This document shows, piece after piece, positions 33,927 through 43,282 of a stretch of DNA of 64,000 nucleotides (positions within the stretch are counted from its first letter, which is position 1; every line of letters begins with the position of its first letter). The position numbers and the translations under genes are program-made. Origin of the DNA: Candidatus Rhodoblastus alkanivorans (GTDB lineage: Bacteria; Pseudomonadota; Alphaproteobacteria; Rhizobiales; Beijerinckiaceae); contig NZ_JAIVFP010000001.1 in the NCBI RefSeq assembly GCF_022760755.1, forward strand, positions 1,778,001-1,842,000, given 5' to 3'. Below the pieces are notes generated by a model. That model searched no databases and was not told the origin of the DNA. It worked only from the letters and a program-made list of their open reading frames with translations.

Positions 33927-35015
33927 CTATTCCCCGGACATCATTTTTTCCAGCTGCGCGAGGCCGCTGACCGCGAGTTTCTGGCCTTGCCGCAGGTCGC
34001 CCTCCACCGTCGCGATCGCGGCCGTGCGGCCCTTGACGACGATCGGCGTCGGGGTGAAGCCGCCTGTGGTTTGAATGAAAACATGAGCCTTCCCGCCGAT
34101 CCATGAAATGGCGTCGGACGCGATTTCGAATTGCTTGCTCGAGGATTGCTTGACGACGGTGATTGACGTCGTCTGCCCGGAAATATGCTCAGGGCTCGCT
34201 GGAATTTTCGCGATCAGCATGGTCGAACGCGTCACCGGATCGAGCGCGATCCCGACCGAGATCACCTTGCCGGCGTCGCCATTGGGCAATTCGATCTTGT
34301 CCCCGACCGCCACCGCGCCGATCATGTTTCCGGGCAGCTGCGCCTGCAGCCAAAGCTCGTGGCTGGTGTCGATGATCACGGCCGCGTCCATGGCCTGCAA
34401 GGCGACGCCGGGCGCGGCCTTGACTTCGACGACGCGGCCGTCCTTCGGCGCGGTCAGGCTGTAACCGCCGTCGGCGTTGAGCTTGATGTCGCCGATGGCC
34501 AGAAGGCGTTGGCTCTGGCTGACCAGCGCGCGGATTTTCTCGACCTGGGATTCGGCCTCGCCGACCTTGCTCACCGAAACCAGCTTTTTATCGAACAGCT
34601 GGCGTTGACGGCGCGCGATGGCTTCGGCCGCGTGCAGATCGGCTTCCGCCTGCTTGAGACGGACGACGGCCTCCATGACGTCGCGGCTCGCCAGAACGAC
34701 AAGCGGTTCGCCCTGATGGACGGTCTGGCCTGGCAGGACCTTCACGGCGACGACGGTCCCCGAGAACGGCGCTGTGATCGCAATGCGGGTGTTGAGCGGC
34801 GGGATAATGGTGGCGGGCAGGGTGGCGACGATGCTCTTGGTCGCGACCCCGACGTCTGTGAGCTTGATGTCGAGTTGTTTGATCTGCTCGGGCGTCAGGG
34901 TGAGTTCATTCGCGACGGAAGCAGATGGCGGAATGCCGCCGATCAGGGCCGCCGCAGCCAGAACCGTCGCGCAACGCCGGAACGGTGAGGGGCCGAAGCC
35001 AATCCGAGCCATCAT
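33927..35015 (-). CDS. RND periplasmic adaptor (CusB/CzcB family)
   Basis: Membrane-fusion protein linking the RND pump to the TolC duct, about 362 residues. Signal-peptide region (ATVLAAAALIGGIPPSASVA), split lipoyl domain (ITAPFSGTVVAVKVLPGQTVHQGEPL and LTAPKDGRVVEVKAAPGVALQ), a coiled-coil hairpin (VRLKQAEADLHAAEAIARRQRQLF) and a barrel domain follow in the usual order. MM at 35015/35012 are equivalent starts. No metal-binding His/Met cluster is obvious at the N-terminus, so the metal remains open. Confidence 0.9.
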   Translation of the reverse strand: MMARIGFGPSPFRRCATVLAAAALIGGIPPSASVANELTLTPEQIKQLDIKLTDVGVATKSIVATLPATIIPPLNTRIAITAPFSGTVVAVKVLPGQTVHQGEPLVVLASRDVMEAVVRLKQAEADLHAAEAIARRQRQLFDKKLVSVSKVGEAESQVEKIRALVSQSQRLLAIGDIKLNADGGYSLTAPKDGRVVEVKAAPGVALQAMDAAVIIDTSHELWLQAQLPGNMIGAVAVGDKIELPNGDAGKVISVGIALDPVTRSTMLIAKIPASPEHISGQTTSITVVKQSSSKQFEIASDAISWIGGKAHVFIQTTGGFTPTPIVVKGRTAAIATVEGDLRQGQKLAVSGLAQLEKMMSGE

Positions 35016-35380
35016 TGACCACCGCTCAGGCTTGGGCGACCGGCGCGCCCGCCGTGCGGACATTCCCGTCGAAGGGGGATCGATCGCGGCGCGGTCTTCC
35101 GCTCGACGGCGAAAGCCGCTCGTCCGACGGCGTCATCGCGACAGTATCGAATGCGCCTCGCGCCTGCCAGCACCATTTGAAAGTCCTCGGACAAAGAATT
35201 ACCCTCATCTGGTTTCTGACGCCCCGGCGTCTTGCCAGTCAACCGGACGCCGGCGACAGTCGTCGATCGGCGCAGGCTTGCCGCGCCGGGCCGCCGCCGC
35301 CGGGTTCGTTCCCATCGCACATTCAAGCTGACAGTTTGCTGACGGGCGCGCGCGGGGACCGTCCGGCGCACCCCTGGGGA
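35016..35380. other. Intergenic region without recognised gene
   Basis: 365 bases upstream of the efflux operon. Open frames here are Arg/Pro-rich shadows. The promoter of the metal-efflux operon should lie here, but no clear metal-regulator site was recognised. Confidence 0.5.
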
Positions 35381-35881
35381 TCAGCGCGTCGCGTTGAAGA
35401 CGTGCTCTTCCAGCAGATATTTCAGGCCGCGGTTCCAGGAGAGGTCGTCGTTGCCCCGGATATCGACGCTGCCGCCCTTGATCGGCGCGCCGGTGGCGGC
35501 GTCGACGATGCGGATGTTCATGTTCAGGATCAGATTGCTGACCTTCTGGACCCAGGCGACCACGGCCACCTGCGCGCCGGCCTTTTTGGCGAGATCCGCC
35601 TCGCATCCGTTGCAGTCGTGGACGTCCCGCACCGCGTCGACCTCGGGCTTGATCGAGGCGACGTCGATCACATGATATTGGCCCGACTTGTCCAGCGCCT
35701 GTTTCAATTGCGCGGTCAATCTGGCGATCCGCGCCTTTTCTTCGGGCGTCGTCGGCTGCGGCGAGGAATTGACGAAGACCGCGTCGAACACGGCGGCGGT
35801 GCGGACCGTTTCCGCGCGGGCGGCCGTCGTCGCGAGCAGAACGAAAACGGCGTAGAGGAGGGAAGGCAGCAATCTGGTCAC
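35381..35881 (-). CDS. DUF2380/DUF3280-type periplasmic protein
   Basis: A 166-residue exported protein. The signal peptide (LLYAVFVLLATTAARA) is followed by TAAVFDAVFVNSSPQ, SGQYHVIDVASIKPEVDAV, the Cys motif DCNGCEADLAKKAGAQVAVVAWVQKVSNLILNM (interrupted here at about 91-122) and VDIRGNDDLSWNRGLKYLL. These match an uncharacterised family seen in methylotrophs and related alphaproteobacteria. Function unknown; it is single-gene, divergent from a thioesterase. Confidence 0.7.
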   Translation of the reverse strand: MTRLLPSLLYAVFVLLATTAARAETVRTAAVFDAVFVNSSPQPTTPEEKARIARLTAQLKQALDKSGQYHVIDVASIKPEVDAVRDVHDCNGCEADLAKKAGAQVAVVAWVQKVSNLILNMNIRIVDAATGAPIKGGSVDIRGNDDLSWNRGLKYLLEEHVFNATR

Positions 35882-36001
35882 GCGCGGGGCCTCTCGAGGC
35901 TATGTCGTTGCACGCGCGCAGGTTAGCACGGGCGCGCGTGGTCGCAACATCGCGCGAAACCAGCTAGACTCAGGCGAGTCGCGTCAGCCGAGCGAGTTTC
36001 C

Positions 36002-36463
36002 ATGTCGGACAAGCCTTCCACCGCTTCACCCGGTCCCGGTCCCGGCGCCGCGCCCGCGCTGACGGATTTCCCCTTCCGAACGCGCGACAAGCTGCGCTAC
36101 GGCGACACCGACCGCCAGGGTCATGTCAACAACGCCGCTTTCGCGACCTTTCTGGAAACCGGGCGGGTCGACATGCTGATCGGCGGCGACGTCGATCTGA
36201 TGGGGCTGAACGGCGCCTTCGTCCTGGCGCGGCGGCTGCTGGATTACCGGCGCGAGGTCAACTGGCCGGGCGAGGTCGAAATCGGCACGCGCGTCGCCTC
36301 GGTCGGGCGCAGCTCGCTCAAGCTGGCGCAGGCGGTGTTCCAGAACGGCGAATGTGTCGCGACCGGGGAATCCACCGTCGTGCTCACCGACGTGGCGACG
36401 CGGCGCTCCAAACCCTTTTCCGACGAGGCGCGGGCCTTTCTGGAACAGGCCCGCGCCCCATGA
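36002..36463 (+). CDS. Acyl-CoA thioesterase, 4HBT hot-dog fold
   Basis: A 153-residue cytosolic hydrolase of the 4-hydroxybenzoyl-CoA thioesterase superfamily. The signature YGDTDRQGHVNNAAFATFLE (about 35-54), with Asp as likely catalytic residue, and WPGEVEIGTRVASVGRSSLKL are typical of FadM/YbgC-like enzymes. A Pro/Ala-rich N-terminal tail precedes the fold. The substrate acyl-CoA is not defined. Converges on the next gene, six bases away. Confidence 0.85.
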   Translation: MSDKPSTASPGPGPGAAPALTDFPFRTRDKLRYGDTDRQGHVNNAAFATFLETGRVDMLIGGDVDLMGLNGAFVLARRLLDYRREVNWPGEVEIGTRVASVGRSSLKLAQAVFQNGECVATGESTVVLTDVATRRSKPFSDEARAFLEQARAP

Positions 36464-36469
36464 GCCCTC

Positions 36470-37570
36470 TCAGGGCGCGAGGGCTTCCACGCCGCTGACG
36501 GCCTTGGGATAGGGCAGGTCGCCGACCAGCTTCGACATCGGCTTCGTCTGCGCGAAGATCTGGTTGAGATCGATGGTCAGATAATGCAGGCGATGGTTGT
36601 AATCGGCGAAGGTCAGGCGGTTGTGGGTCAGGTCCTTGATCGCGACCCATTGGGTGTAATCCGAGATCAGCGAGCCGTCCTTCTCGCGCGACTGGGCGAC
36701 TCCGATGGGAATATCGACCGTGTTGAGAACATGCGCGACGGCCTCGGTCGCCTCGTCGCCGGTCTTCGGTTGCGCGATTCCGTGCCGCAGGAAGGTCGCG
36801 CGCACGAAGCGCGACGGCGGCGTGTAATCGCCCGGAAGGCCGACGAGGCCGCCGCCCTGGCCGATGGCGGTGACGTCCACCGAGCCGATCTGCCGGCTCG
36901 ACACGCCGACCGTGGACAGGCTGAGATAATTCCGCACATTGAGCAGGTGCCAGGGATAGGTCGGCGCATTGGTCAGAACATGGGCGACATTGTCGTGGAT
37001 CTGGACCTTGCCGCCCACATATTCGACGATGATGCCCGCGCCGCTGCGGTCGGTGAAGACGAAATGGAGCAGCGGCGGGGTGGGGCCGGTCTCTGCGGTG
37101 GGATCGGACCAGACCTTCGTTTCCTGAAGCGCGGCGCGCAGATCCTTGACATTGGCGAAACGCCCGAGCGCCCAGTCTCCGAAGCTGAGAATTTCGACAT
37201 AGGAATTATCCTGCGGCGTCACGCTTTGATAGGTCGTGAAGCCCGGCAGGAAATTGGCGCTCATGCCCAACCCTGCCGAATTCTGTCCCTCCAGCAGCGG
37301 CGCGCCCGGCAGGATGCCGACGCCGACGCCGACGACCGGATAAAGAGTCTCGATCTCCTTGGCCGGCAGTCCGGAGCTCTTGGGCGCCGCAAGCGTCAGC
37401 TTCGAGCCTTTCGGCAGGCTGACAAGCTCCCATTTCATGTCGAAGGCCCATTCCATGGTCCGTCCCGCGATCACGGTTTTATCGGCGGCGACCATATCGA
37501 CAGCGGTGCAGGCGAGTGTGGGGAGGCCGGCGCCCAACAGGGCGACGGAGGCAAGAATTGCGCGCAACAT
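36470..37570 (-). CDS. Choloylglycine hydrolase-family (linear amide C-N) hydrolase
   Basis: Ntn-type hydrolase of 366 residues. The signal peptide ends LLGAGLPTLA, exposing Cys21 as the N-terminal nucleophile (CTAVDMVAADKTVIAGRTMEW), with Arg in GRTMEW and Asn in LEGQNSAGLGMS as in penicillin V acylase/bile-salt hydrolase relatives. A later LTNAPTYPWHLLNVRNYL matches the conserved Asn/Arg pair. Likely periplasmic amide hydrolysis, for example of acyl-homoserine lactones or acyl amides; substrate inferred only. Confidence 0.85.
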   Translation of the reverse strand: MLRAILASVALLGAGLPTLACTAVDMVAADKTVIAGRTMEWAFDMKWELVSLPKGSKLTLAAPKSSGLPAKEIETLYPVVGVGVGILPGAPLLEGQNSAGLGMSANFLPGFTTYQSVTPQDNSYVEILSFGDWALGRFANVKDLRAALQETKVWSDPTAETGPTPPLLHFVFTDRSGAGIIVEYVGGKVQIHDNVAHVLTNAPTYPWHLLNVRNYLSLSTVGVSSRQIGSVDVTAIGQGGGLVGLPGDYTPPSRFVRATFLRHGIAQPKTGDEATEAVAHVLNTVDIPIGVAQSREKDGSLISDYTQWVAIKDLTHNRLTFADYNHRLHYLTIDLNQIFAQTKPMSKLVGDLPYPKAVSGVEALAP

Positions 37571-37659
37571 GTATTAATTCTCCCGAAACTGGGCGATGAA
37601 ACGCGGCTACAATCGGGAGCAAAAATGAAGAAAGCGACAACCGCGCGCGCTGAATTGTC

Positions 37660-38718
37660 CTAGCCCAGCTTCGTCCGGTGAACGGTGGCCATGGCCAGCA
37701 CCATCATGGCGAAGGCCTGATGCGCCATGGCGATGGGCAGGGGCACGACCAGCAGCAGGGTCGCAACGCCGAGGACGATCTGGATCAGCACCAGCGCGAC
37801 CAGCGCGCGCGCCCGGCGCTTCGCCCGCTTCGCCAATGTTTCCCGGCCGATGTGCAAGGCGTGCAACAAGGCCGCCGCCAACACGGCATAGGCGACCATA
37901 CGATGCTGGAACTGCACCAAAGTGACATTATTGACGAAATTGGCGGTCCACGGCTTCAGGCGGAACAGGTCGGCGAGCGGCGGGATGAAGCGGCCGTCCA
38001 TCAAGGGCCAAGTGTTATAGGTATATCCGGCGCGCAAGCCCGCGACCAGCCCGCCGAGCCCGATCTGCGCCAGGACCAGAACCAGCAAAGCGGTCGCCTC
38101 GGGGCGGAAGGTTTTGGCGTCGCGGCCGAGCGGGTCGCGGTAATTCGGGGCGAGGCCGGTGGCGGTCCAGATGACGGCGGCGTAGGTCACCGAAGCGAGC
38201 AGAAGGTGGATCGCCAGCCGCTGCGGGGCGACTTCGACGCGGTGGACGAGGCCGGACGACACCATCCACCAGCCGACGAAACCCTGAAGCCCGCCGAGCG
38301 CGAAAATACCCGCGAGCCGCCAGCGCAACCCGCCGGTGATTTTGCCGCGCGCCAGGAACCACAGGAAGGGGACGGCGAACAGCACGCCGATCAGCCGGCC
38401 GAGCAAGCGGTGGCTCCATTCCCAGGCATAGATGGACTTGAACCGGGCGAGGTCCATGTCCGGGAATAACTGGTGATATTGCGGAATCTGCTTGTATTTT
38501 TCGAAGGCGTCGGCCCATTGCGCCGCATTGAGCGGCGGCAGCGCCCCGGTGACCGGCTTCCATTCGGTGATGGAGAGGCCCGATTCCGTCAGCCGCGTCG
38601 CCCCACCGACGACGACCATGGCGAAAATGCTTAACGCCACGAGCCAAAGCCAGATTCTTACGGCGCGGTCGGGGTCGGCGGTCTGGACGATGGTTTCAGG
38701 ACGTTGGCGATGCAGCAT
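37660..38718 (-). CDS. ctaA: Heme A synthase (COX15/CtaA)
   Basis: Integral-membrane enzyme that oxidises heme O to heme A for aa3-type oxidases. The 352-residue protein has eight helices and the expected His motifs: GGATRLTESGLSITEWKPVTG, YAWEWSHRLLGRLIG, APQRLAIHLLLA, LVQFQHRMVAYAVL and AMAHQAFAMMVL. Order and spacing fit the alphaproteobacterial class lacking the disulfide loop. Two Spy/CpxP-like genes lie just upstream on the same strand. Confidence 0.95.
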   Translation of the reverse strand: MLHRQRPETIVQTADPDRAVRIWLWLVALSIFAMVVVGGATRLTESGLSITEWKPVTGALPPLNAAQWADAFEKYKQIPQYHQLFPDMDLARFKSIYAWEWSHRLLGRLIGVLFAVPFLWFLARGKITGGLRWRLAGIFALGGLQGFVGWWMVSSGLVHRVEVAPQRLAIHLLLASVTYAAVIWTATGLAPNYRDPLGRDAKTFRPEATALLVLVLAQIGLGGLVAGLRAGYTYNTWPLMDGRFIPPLADLFRLKPWTANFVNNVTLVQFQHRMVAYAVLAAALLHALHIGRETLAKRAKRRARALVALVLIQIVLGVATLLLVVPLPIAMAHQAFAMMVLAMATVHRTKLG

Positions 38719-38846
38719 TGCGGTTCCGAGCCTTCTTCCCTGATTTTAGCCCGGCGCGGATAAGCTGCAAAGTTGAATGGCCGCAGGCTGCGAAAAGAAA
38801 GCCGCGGCGGGGGGCGCCGCCGCGGCCGATCGGCATTTCCGAGCGA

Positions 38847-39572
38847 TCAATGCGAGGTTGGACCGCCGGCCGGGGCGCCCGGCGCGCCCATGTCGCCGGG
38901 ACGACCCATCGGGCAATGCATGCCGTCCGGACCCGTCGGGCAGTGCATGCCGCCTCGGCCCATCTGGCCGCGCATGCCGCCTGGGCCCATCGGGCCGTGC
39001 ATGCCGCCGGGTTCGCCCGAACCGCCCATGTCCTCCATTTCATGTTCCATCATCGGCTCGTGAAAATACAGGATCATATGCAACATCATGCCGAGCCGCA
39101 TGTCGTCGAAAACCACTTTCTGCTTGTCACTGAGGCCGTTGTAAAAGGCGATGGCCTTGTCCGTCACCGCCTTGCGGGCGTCGAGGCGCTGCTGCATCAT
39201 CTGCATGCGGAAGTTGAGCCGGTTAGGGAAGGTCGAGAGATCGGGCTTCTTGGCGCAAAAAGCGGCTTTGACATCGGCGAACGCTTTTACGCGCGCGTTC
39301 ACCACATCTTTCAGCGCCGCCATCTGGGATTCGTTCAACTGCAAGAGTTGGGCGAAATGCTGGGCGCGACGCTCGATGAAGGACGGGTCCGGCGCGGCCA
39401 TATTGGCGACCTCGCACATGTGATCGATCCATTCCTGCGGGCCGGACACCGGCTGCGGCTGAGCCTGCGCCTGCGCCTGAGAAGACGGGGCCTGCTGCTG
39501 AGCCTGCGCCGGAAGAGCAAATCCTCCCGCAAAAACCGCCAAAGCCAGCGCCGAAATTTTCAAATTGCGCAT
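38847..39572 (-). CDS. Spy/CpxP-like LTXXQ-motif protein with Met/Gly/Cys-rich tail
   Basis: Exported protein of 241 residues. The signal peptide (LALAVFAGGFALPAQA) and a Gln-rich linker are followed by a helical Spy/CpxP-like domain (QLLQLNESQMAALKDVVNARV; FYNGLSDKQKVVFDDMRLGM), with LTXXQ-type motifs as LNESQ and LSDKQ. The C-terminal 60 residues are Gly/Met/His/Cys repeats (GGMHGPMGPGGMRGQMG; GMHCPMG), a plausible soft-metal-binding tail. Paralogous to the next gene; a periplasmic chaperone or copper-handling role is inferred. Confidence 0.8.
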   Translation of the reverse strand: MRNLKISALALAVFAGGFALPAQAQQQAPSSQAQAQAQPQPVSGPQEWIDHMCEVANMAAPDPSFIERRAQHFAQLLQLNESQMAALKDVVNARVKAFADVKAAFCAKKPDLSTFPNRLNFRMQMMQQRLDARKAVTDKAIAFYNGLSDKQKVVFDDMRLGMMLHMILYFHEPMMEHEMEDMGGSGEPGGMHGPMGPGGMRGQMGRGGMHCPTGPDGMHCPMGRPGDMGAPGAPAGGPTSH

Positions 39573-39863
39573 TTTAACTCTCCCCAATGTTTTTTTCGTC
39601 GCCGCGCAGTCGACGGCGTCGCCAGATTTTTGCGCTTGCGCGCGCGAACTTGAATTGAATTTAGCGCGCTTGGCGGGATTGCGAAACCAGGGACATTCCG
39701 CACGTGGCGCTTGAGATCAGTAATTTATTTTAATTTCAATAGGATACTTATTTTTGAGAGGCCGGCTGCGAGTCTCCGCGGCTCGGGCCCGCGAAGATCG
39801 GCGCGCCAAGGAAAAGCCGCGGCGGAGGACCGCCGCGGCGAAACATTATCGCGTGGAAGGGGC

Positions 39864-40439
39864 TTATTCCTGGTCCGGTCCGCCCATGCCGCCGGGGCCG
39901 CCCATCATTCCCGGGCCGCCCATCATCCCGGGGCCGCGCATGCCGCCATGGCCGCGCCCCATCATCCGCTCGCGCATATGCATCAGCATTCCGCCGCGCA
40001 TTGCGTCGAAGGCGCCTTTCTGCTTGGCGTCGAGACTGTTGTAAAACGCGAGGAGCTTCGGCGTTTCCGCCTTAACGACGTCGAGGCGGTGTTGCAGCAT
40101 TTTCTCGCGGAAGGCGAGGCGGTCCGGGAAATTCGCAAGGTCGGGCTTGCTGGCGCAGATCGAAGCCTTGAAATCCGCGCGCTCCTTGGCGCGGGCGTCC
40201 ATGATGTCCTTGAGCGACGCCTTCTGGGTGTCGGTGAGTTGCAGAATGGTGGCGAAGCGCTGGACGCGCCGCTCCATGAAGGCGGCGAACTTGTCGCCTT
40301 TCGCGTCGGGGGAGCACATGCGATTGATCCATGCCCCGGGCGCCTTGGGCGGCGCCGGCGGTTCGGCCTGCGCCTGCGAAAGAGCGAGGCCGCCTATGAC
40401 GCAGGCCAGGGCGAGCGTGGAAATTTTCAAGATGCGCAT
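39864..40439 (-). CDS. Spy/CpxP-like LTXXQ-motif protein with Met/Gly-rich tail
   Basis: Paralogue of 38847-39572, 191 residues. It has a signal peptide (STLALACVIGGLALSQAQA), the same domain (FATILQLTDTQKASLKDIMD; FYNSLDAKQKGAFDAMRGGM) with LTDTQ as LTXXQ motif, and a short tail of GGM/GPGMMGGP repeats without the Cys residues of its neighbour. The two genes are 291 bases apart, a tandem duplication. The gap 39573-39863 is AT-rich near 39715-39750 and holds no gene, probably a promoter. Confidence 0.8.
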   Translation of the reverse strand: MRILKISTLALACVIGGLALSQAQAEPPAPPKAPGAWINRMCSPDAKGDKFAAFMERRVQRFATILQLTDTQKASLKDIMDARAKERADFKASICASKPDLANFPDRLAFREKMLQHRLDVVKAETPKLLAFYNSLDAKQKGAFDAMRGGMLMHMRERMMGRGHGGMRGPGMMGGPGMMGGPGGMGGPDQE

Positions 40440-40552
40440 TGCAATTCTCCAGGATGACCTGAGACGCCGCGCGATTGCGGGCATCGCTTGAGATTTGCGC
40501 CCCCCCGCCTGAACTTGATATGAACGCATGCAAGGCGCGGGAGGGAACCAAT

Positions 40553-40762
40553 ATGCGCAGCCGCCAACGGAAACTCATCGGCGCGATCTTCATGGTCTTT
40601 TTCGTCATCGTCTATGCGCTGGTCGCGATGGTCCTGGCGCAGGCGACGGCGCTCCAGGTCAATAATGCGGCGCTGCGGCTGTTGATCTTCGCCGCCCTCG
40701 GCCTCGGCTGGGCGATTCCCATCATCCCGCTCATCAGCTGGATGGAGCGCGGGGACGATTGA
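40553..40762 (+). CDS. DUF2842 small membrane protein
   Basis: A 69-residue inner-membrane protein with two helices (FMVFFVIVYALVAMVLAQA; LLIFAALGLGWAIPIIPLI) and a basic N-terminus (MRSRQRKLIG), ending MERGDD. It matches the DUF2842 family, common in alphaproteobacteria and without assigned function. GGGAGGGA lies upstream of the ATG. Confidence 0.8.
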   Translation: MRSRQRKLIGAIFMVFFVIVYALVAMVLAQATALQVNNAALRLLIFAALGLGWAIPIIPLISWMERGDD

Positions 40763-40784
40763 GGCCGCGAGCTCGTGGGATTTT

Positions 40785-40862
40785 TGCGCGCCCGCTCCGG
40801 CCTACGCCAAAAGCTCGCGAGTTCCTGATCGTTCGCTCTGGCCACGCCAAAATCTCGTGGGG
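40785..40862. repeat. Two degenerate copies of the TGGCG..CGCCA intergenic repeat
   Basis: CGCTCCGGCCTACGCCAAAAGCTCG and CGCTCTGGCCACGCCAAAATCTCG (each shown here only as related to CGCTCTGGCGTACGCCAACC) lie 46 bases apart; same family as 127-160 and 18764-18885. Confidence 0.5.
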
Positions 40863-40869
40863 ATGATGC

Positions 40870-41919
40870 TCAGCCGACATTGAGGCGCCGGCCGGCGTTC
40901 CATAGAGCGAAGGGCGCGCCCGACAGCAGGACGTCGAAACTGGCGAGGTCCTGCCACAGCCCGTTCACGGAAAGGCGCGGCAAGGCGAAGAGATGGCCGG
41001 CATGTTCCGGGAAGATCATGCCTGGTCGAGTCGTCACCGCCGTTGCAAAGCCGGTTTCGGCGGCGAGCGTGAATTCGCGCGGACCCGCCGAATCGGCGGC
41101 GCCGTAAGGATAAGCGAAATGCCGGACGGTCTGGCCGAGTTCGCTTTCGAGCCGGTCGCGGCTTTCCGCCATTTCACGCCGCGCCGCCTCGACCGGAAGG
41201 CTCGAAAGGCGCGGATGGGTCATCGAATGGGCGCCGATCGTCGCCAGATCATGCGCCGCCAGTTCCCGCAACCCTTCCCAGTCGAGGCAATTGGCCTCGA
41301 CCACGGCGCGGGCCTCGATTTCCGCCTTCGCGCTCAGTTCCGTCACCGCGGCGAGGAGGCGCTCGTCGCCGCCGCCGCGCAACAGCCGATAGACGCGCTC
41401 GAAGGCCACGCTTTTTTCGTCGTCGCCGCCCGCCGGCAAGGAGAGGCGGGCGCCGTCGAGTTCGAGTTCGATCCGGTCCAGGCGGAGTATCGCCTCTTCG
41501 AGCTCCACCCACCACAGGCGCGCGGTCCGATCCGCCAGACCCGGCGCGAGATAAAAGGCCGCCGGCGCGTCATGACGCTCCAGTGCGGGCAGGACATCGT
41601 CGAGAATGTCGCGGAAACCGTCATCGAAGGTCAGCGCGGCGAATGGGCCGCCCTCGCCGCTCACCAGCCGGAACATGGCCTCGTCGAGCGACACCAGCGC
41701 GAAGCCGCTCTCGCGCAGTCTGGTGAGGACGGCGTCGAAAAATTCCGGCGTGATTTCCAGCAGGGCGTTGGGCGCGAAGCCCGTCTGCGGTGCGGGGCGC
41801 ACGCGATGGAAGGTCAGGAGGACGCCGCGCCCGCGAAAAAGCTCTCCGGCGAAGCGGTGCAGCCGGGTGGCGCGGAACAGGCCGAAACCGGCAGAAATTG
41901 CGTTCTTCTTCCAGTTCAT
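40870..41919 (-). CDS. Polysaccharide deacetylase family protein
   Basis: NodB-like carbohydrate esterase family 4 protein of 349 residues. The core motifs are LLTFHRV, FAALTFDDGFRDILDDVLP (TFDDG, catalytic Asp and metal Asp), IGAHSMTHPRLSSL (HSxTHP metal ligands) and FAYPYGAADSAG. No signal peptide is evident, suggesting cytosolic or membrane-associated action. It is divergent from the acyltransferase-like gene, the usual context of exopolysaccharide or cell-envelope loci. Confidence 0.88.
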   Translation of the reverse strand: MNWKKNAISAGFGLFRATRLHRFAGELFRGRGVLLTFHRVRPAPQTGFAPNALLEITPEFFDAVLTRLRESGFALVSLDEAMFRLVSGEGGPFAALTFDDGFRDILDDVLPALERHDAPAAFYLAPGLADRTARLWWVELEEAILRLDRIELELDGARLSLPAGGDDEKSVAFERVYRLLRGGGDERLLAAVTELSAKAEIEARAVVEANCLDWEGLRELAAHDLATIGAHSMTHPRLSSLPVEAARREMAESRDRLESELGQTVRHFAYPYGAADSAGPREFTLAAETGFATAVTTRPGMIFPEHAGHLFALPRLSVNGLWQDLASFDVLLSGAPFALWNAGRRLNVG

Positions 41920-42020
41920 CGCGGTCGAGGGCCCGGGTTTGAGACGGAACGCCAGATTAGCAAGTAAGAATTGACCTTTTATTGATAGGTAAGGAACGGT
42001 TCGCCTGCAGGAAAGGCTCG

Positions 42021-43193
42021 ATGTCCGTCGCCGCGCCGCAAAGCATGTCATCTTCAGCGCCGCGGGCCGAGGCCCCGGCGCGGTCGCCTTTCGCGCGCGT
42101 CGAGACCTACGACGATCCCGCGCGGGCGCTTCGGGCCTGGCGCGACCTGTCGCCAGAATCGCCCGGCTCGTATTACCAGACCGAGCCTTTCTTGCTGGCT
42201 TGGCTCGAAATCTTCGCGCCGCGCCGCAAGGCGACGCCCTTTTTCGTCGTCGCCTATGACGCCGCCGGCGCGCCGCTCGCCTTCCTGCCGCTCGGCCTGT
42301 TCCGTTTCGGCCCGTTGCGGGTGGCGCAATTTCTGGGCGGAAAACATTCCAACTACAATCTCGGCCTGTTTCGCGCCGGCGCCGATTTTTCGGCGCAAGA
42401 TCTGCGGCGACTGCTGCGCGCGGCGGCCCATTCCACGCCCGGCGGACCCCATCTCTATCGCCTCCTGAATCTGCCGCTGCTTTGGCGCGGCGCCGTCAAT
42501 CCTCTGACATGGCTCGATCACCAGCCCGCCGCAAGCCGCGCCCACGCCGCGCATTTGCCGGCGGACGGCGACGCCTTTCTCGCCAGCCGCCTTTCGACCG
42601 ACACGCGGAAAAAATTGCGCAAGAAGGAAAAACGCCTCGCCGCTATGGGCGCCCTGCATTATTTCCGCGCCCGGGACCCGCAAGAAAAGCGGTATGTTCT
42701 CGACGCCTTTTTCCGGCACAAGATCGGGCGCCCGGAATTCGCCCTGCCGGAAGCCGAACTCGACGCGACGCGGCGCTTTTATCGCGCGCTTGCGTCAGGC
42801 GAAAGCGGCGCCGAGCTTCACGCGCTCGCCCTCGACGACCGCATCATCGCCGTTCTCGGGGCCGGCGCGGCCGGCTCCCGCCTGCAGGGCATGTTCATTT
42901 CCTACGATCCCGATCCCGAGATCGCGAAGTCGAGCCCCGGCGAAATCCTGCTCACTCATGTCCTGCGCGACGCCTGCGCCCGCAAATTCGCCGCTTTCGA
43001 CCTCGGTGTCGGCGACGCGCGCTACAAGGCGTCCTTTTGCGACGAGGCCGAACCGCTCGCCGACGCGCTCTACGCGCCGACAGCCGGGGGGCGGCTGGCG
43101 CTACCCTTTTTCACGCTCGCCGCCGCCGCGAAACGAATAATCAAACGCAACCCGAAACTCCTCGCCCTCGCCGAAAAAATCCAGCGCCGCTGA
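42021..43193 (+). CDS. CelD/BcsL-like GNAT acyltransferase
   Basis: A 390-residue cytosolic protein with the FemAB/CelD-type double-GNAT fold: SYYQTEPFLLAWLEIF near residue 45, LGLFRFGPLRVAQFLGG, STDTRKKLRKKEKRL in the middle (about 195-210), HALALDDRIIAVLGAG and AFDLGVGDARYKASFCDEAEPL near 330. Such proteins acylate sugars or lipids in exopolysaccharide and cellulose gene sets. Divergent from the deacetylase gene with 101 bases between. ATG 42021 follows GGAAAG. Confidence 0.75.
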   Translation: MSVAAPQSMSSSAPRAEAPARSPFARVETYDDPARALRAWRDLSPESPGSYYQTEPFLLAWLEIFAPRRKATPFFVVAYDAAGAPLAFLPLGLFRFGPLRVAQFLGGKHSNYNLGLFRAGADFSAQDLRRLLRAAAHSTPGGPHLYRLLNLPLLWRGAVNPLTWLDHQPAASRAHAAHLPADGDAFLASRLSTDTRKKLRKKEKRLAAMGALHYFRARDPQEKRYVLDAFFRHKIGRPEFALPEAELDATRRFYRALASGESGAELHALALDDRIIAVLGAGAAGSRLQGMFISYDPDPEIAKSSPGEILLTHVLRDACARKFAAFDLGVGDARYKASFCDEAEPLADALYAPTAGGRLALPFFTLAAAAKRIIKRNPKLLALAEKIQRR

Positions 43194-43282
43194 CCATTTC
43201 GCGCCTTGCCGATGAGGAAAACGCGACAACGAACTATTGACCAAGCCCCCGAAGCCCTGTACTTCCCCACACGCCCATGAGG

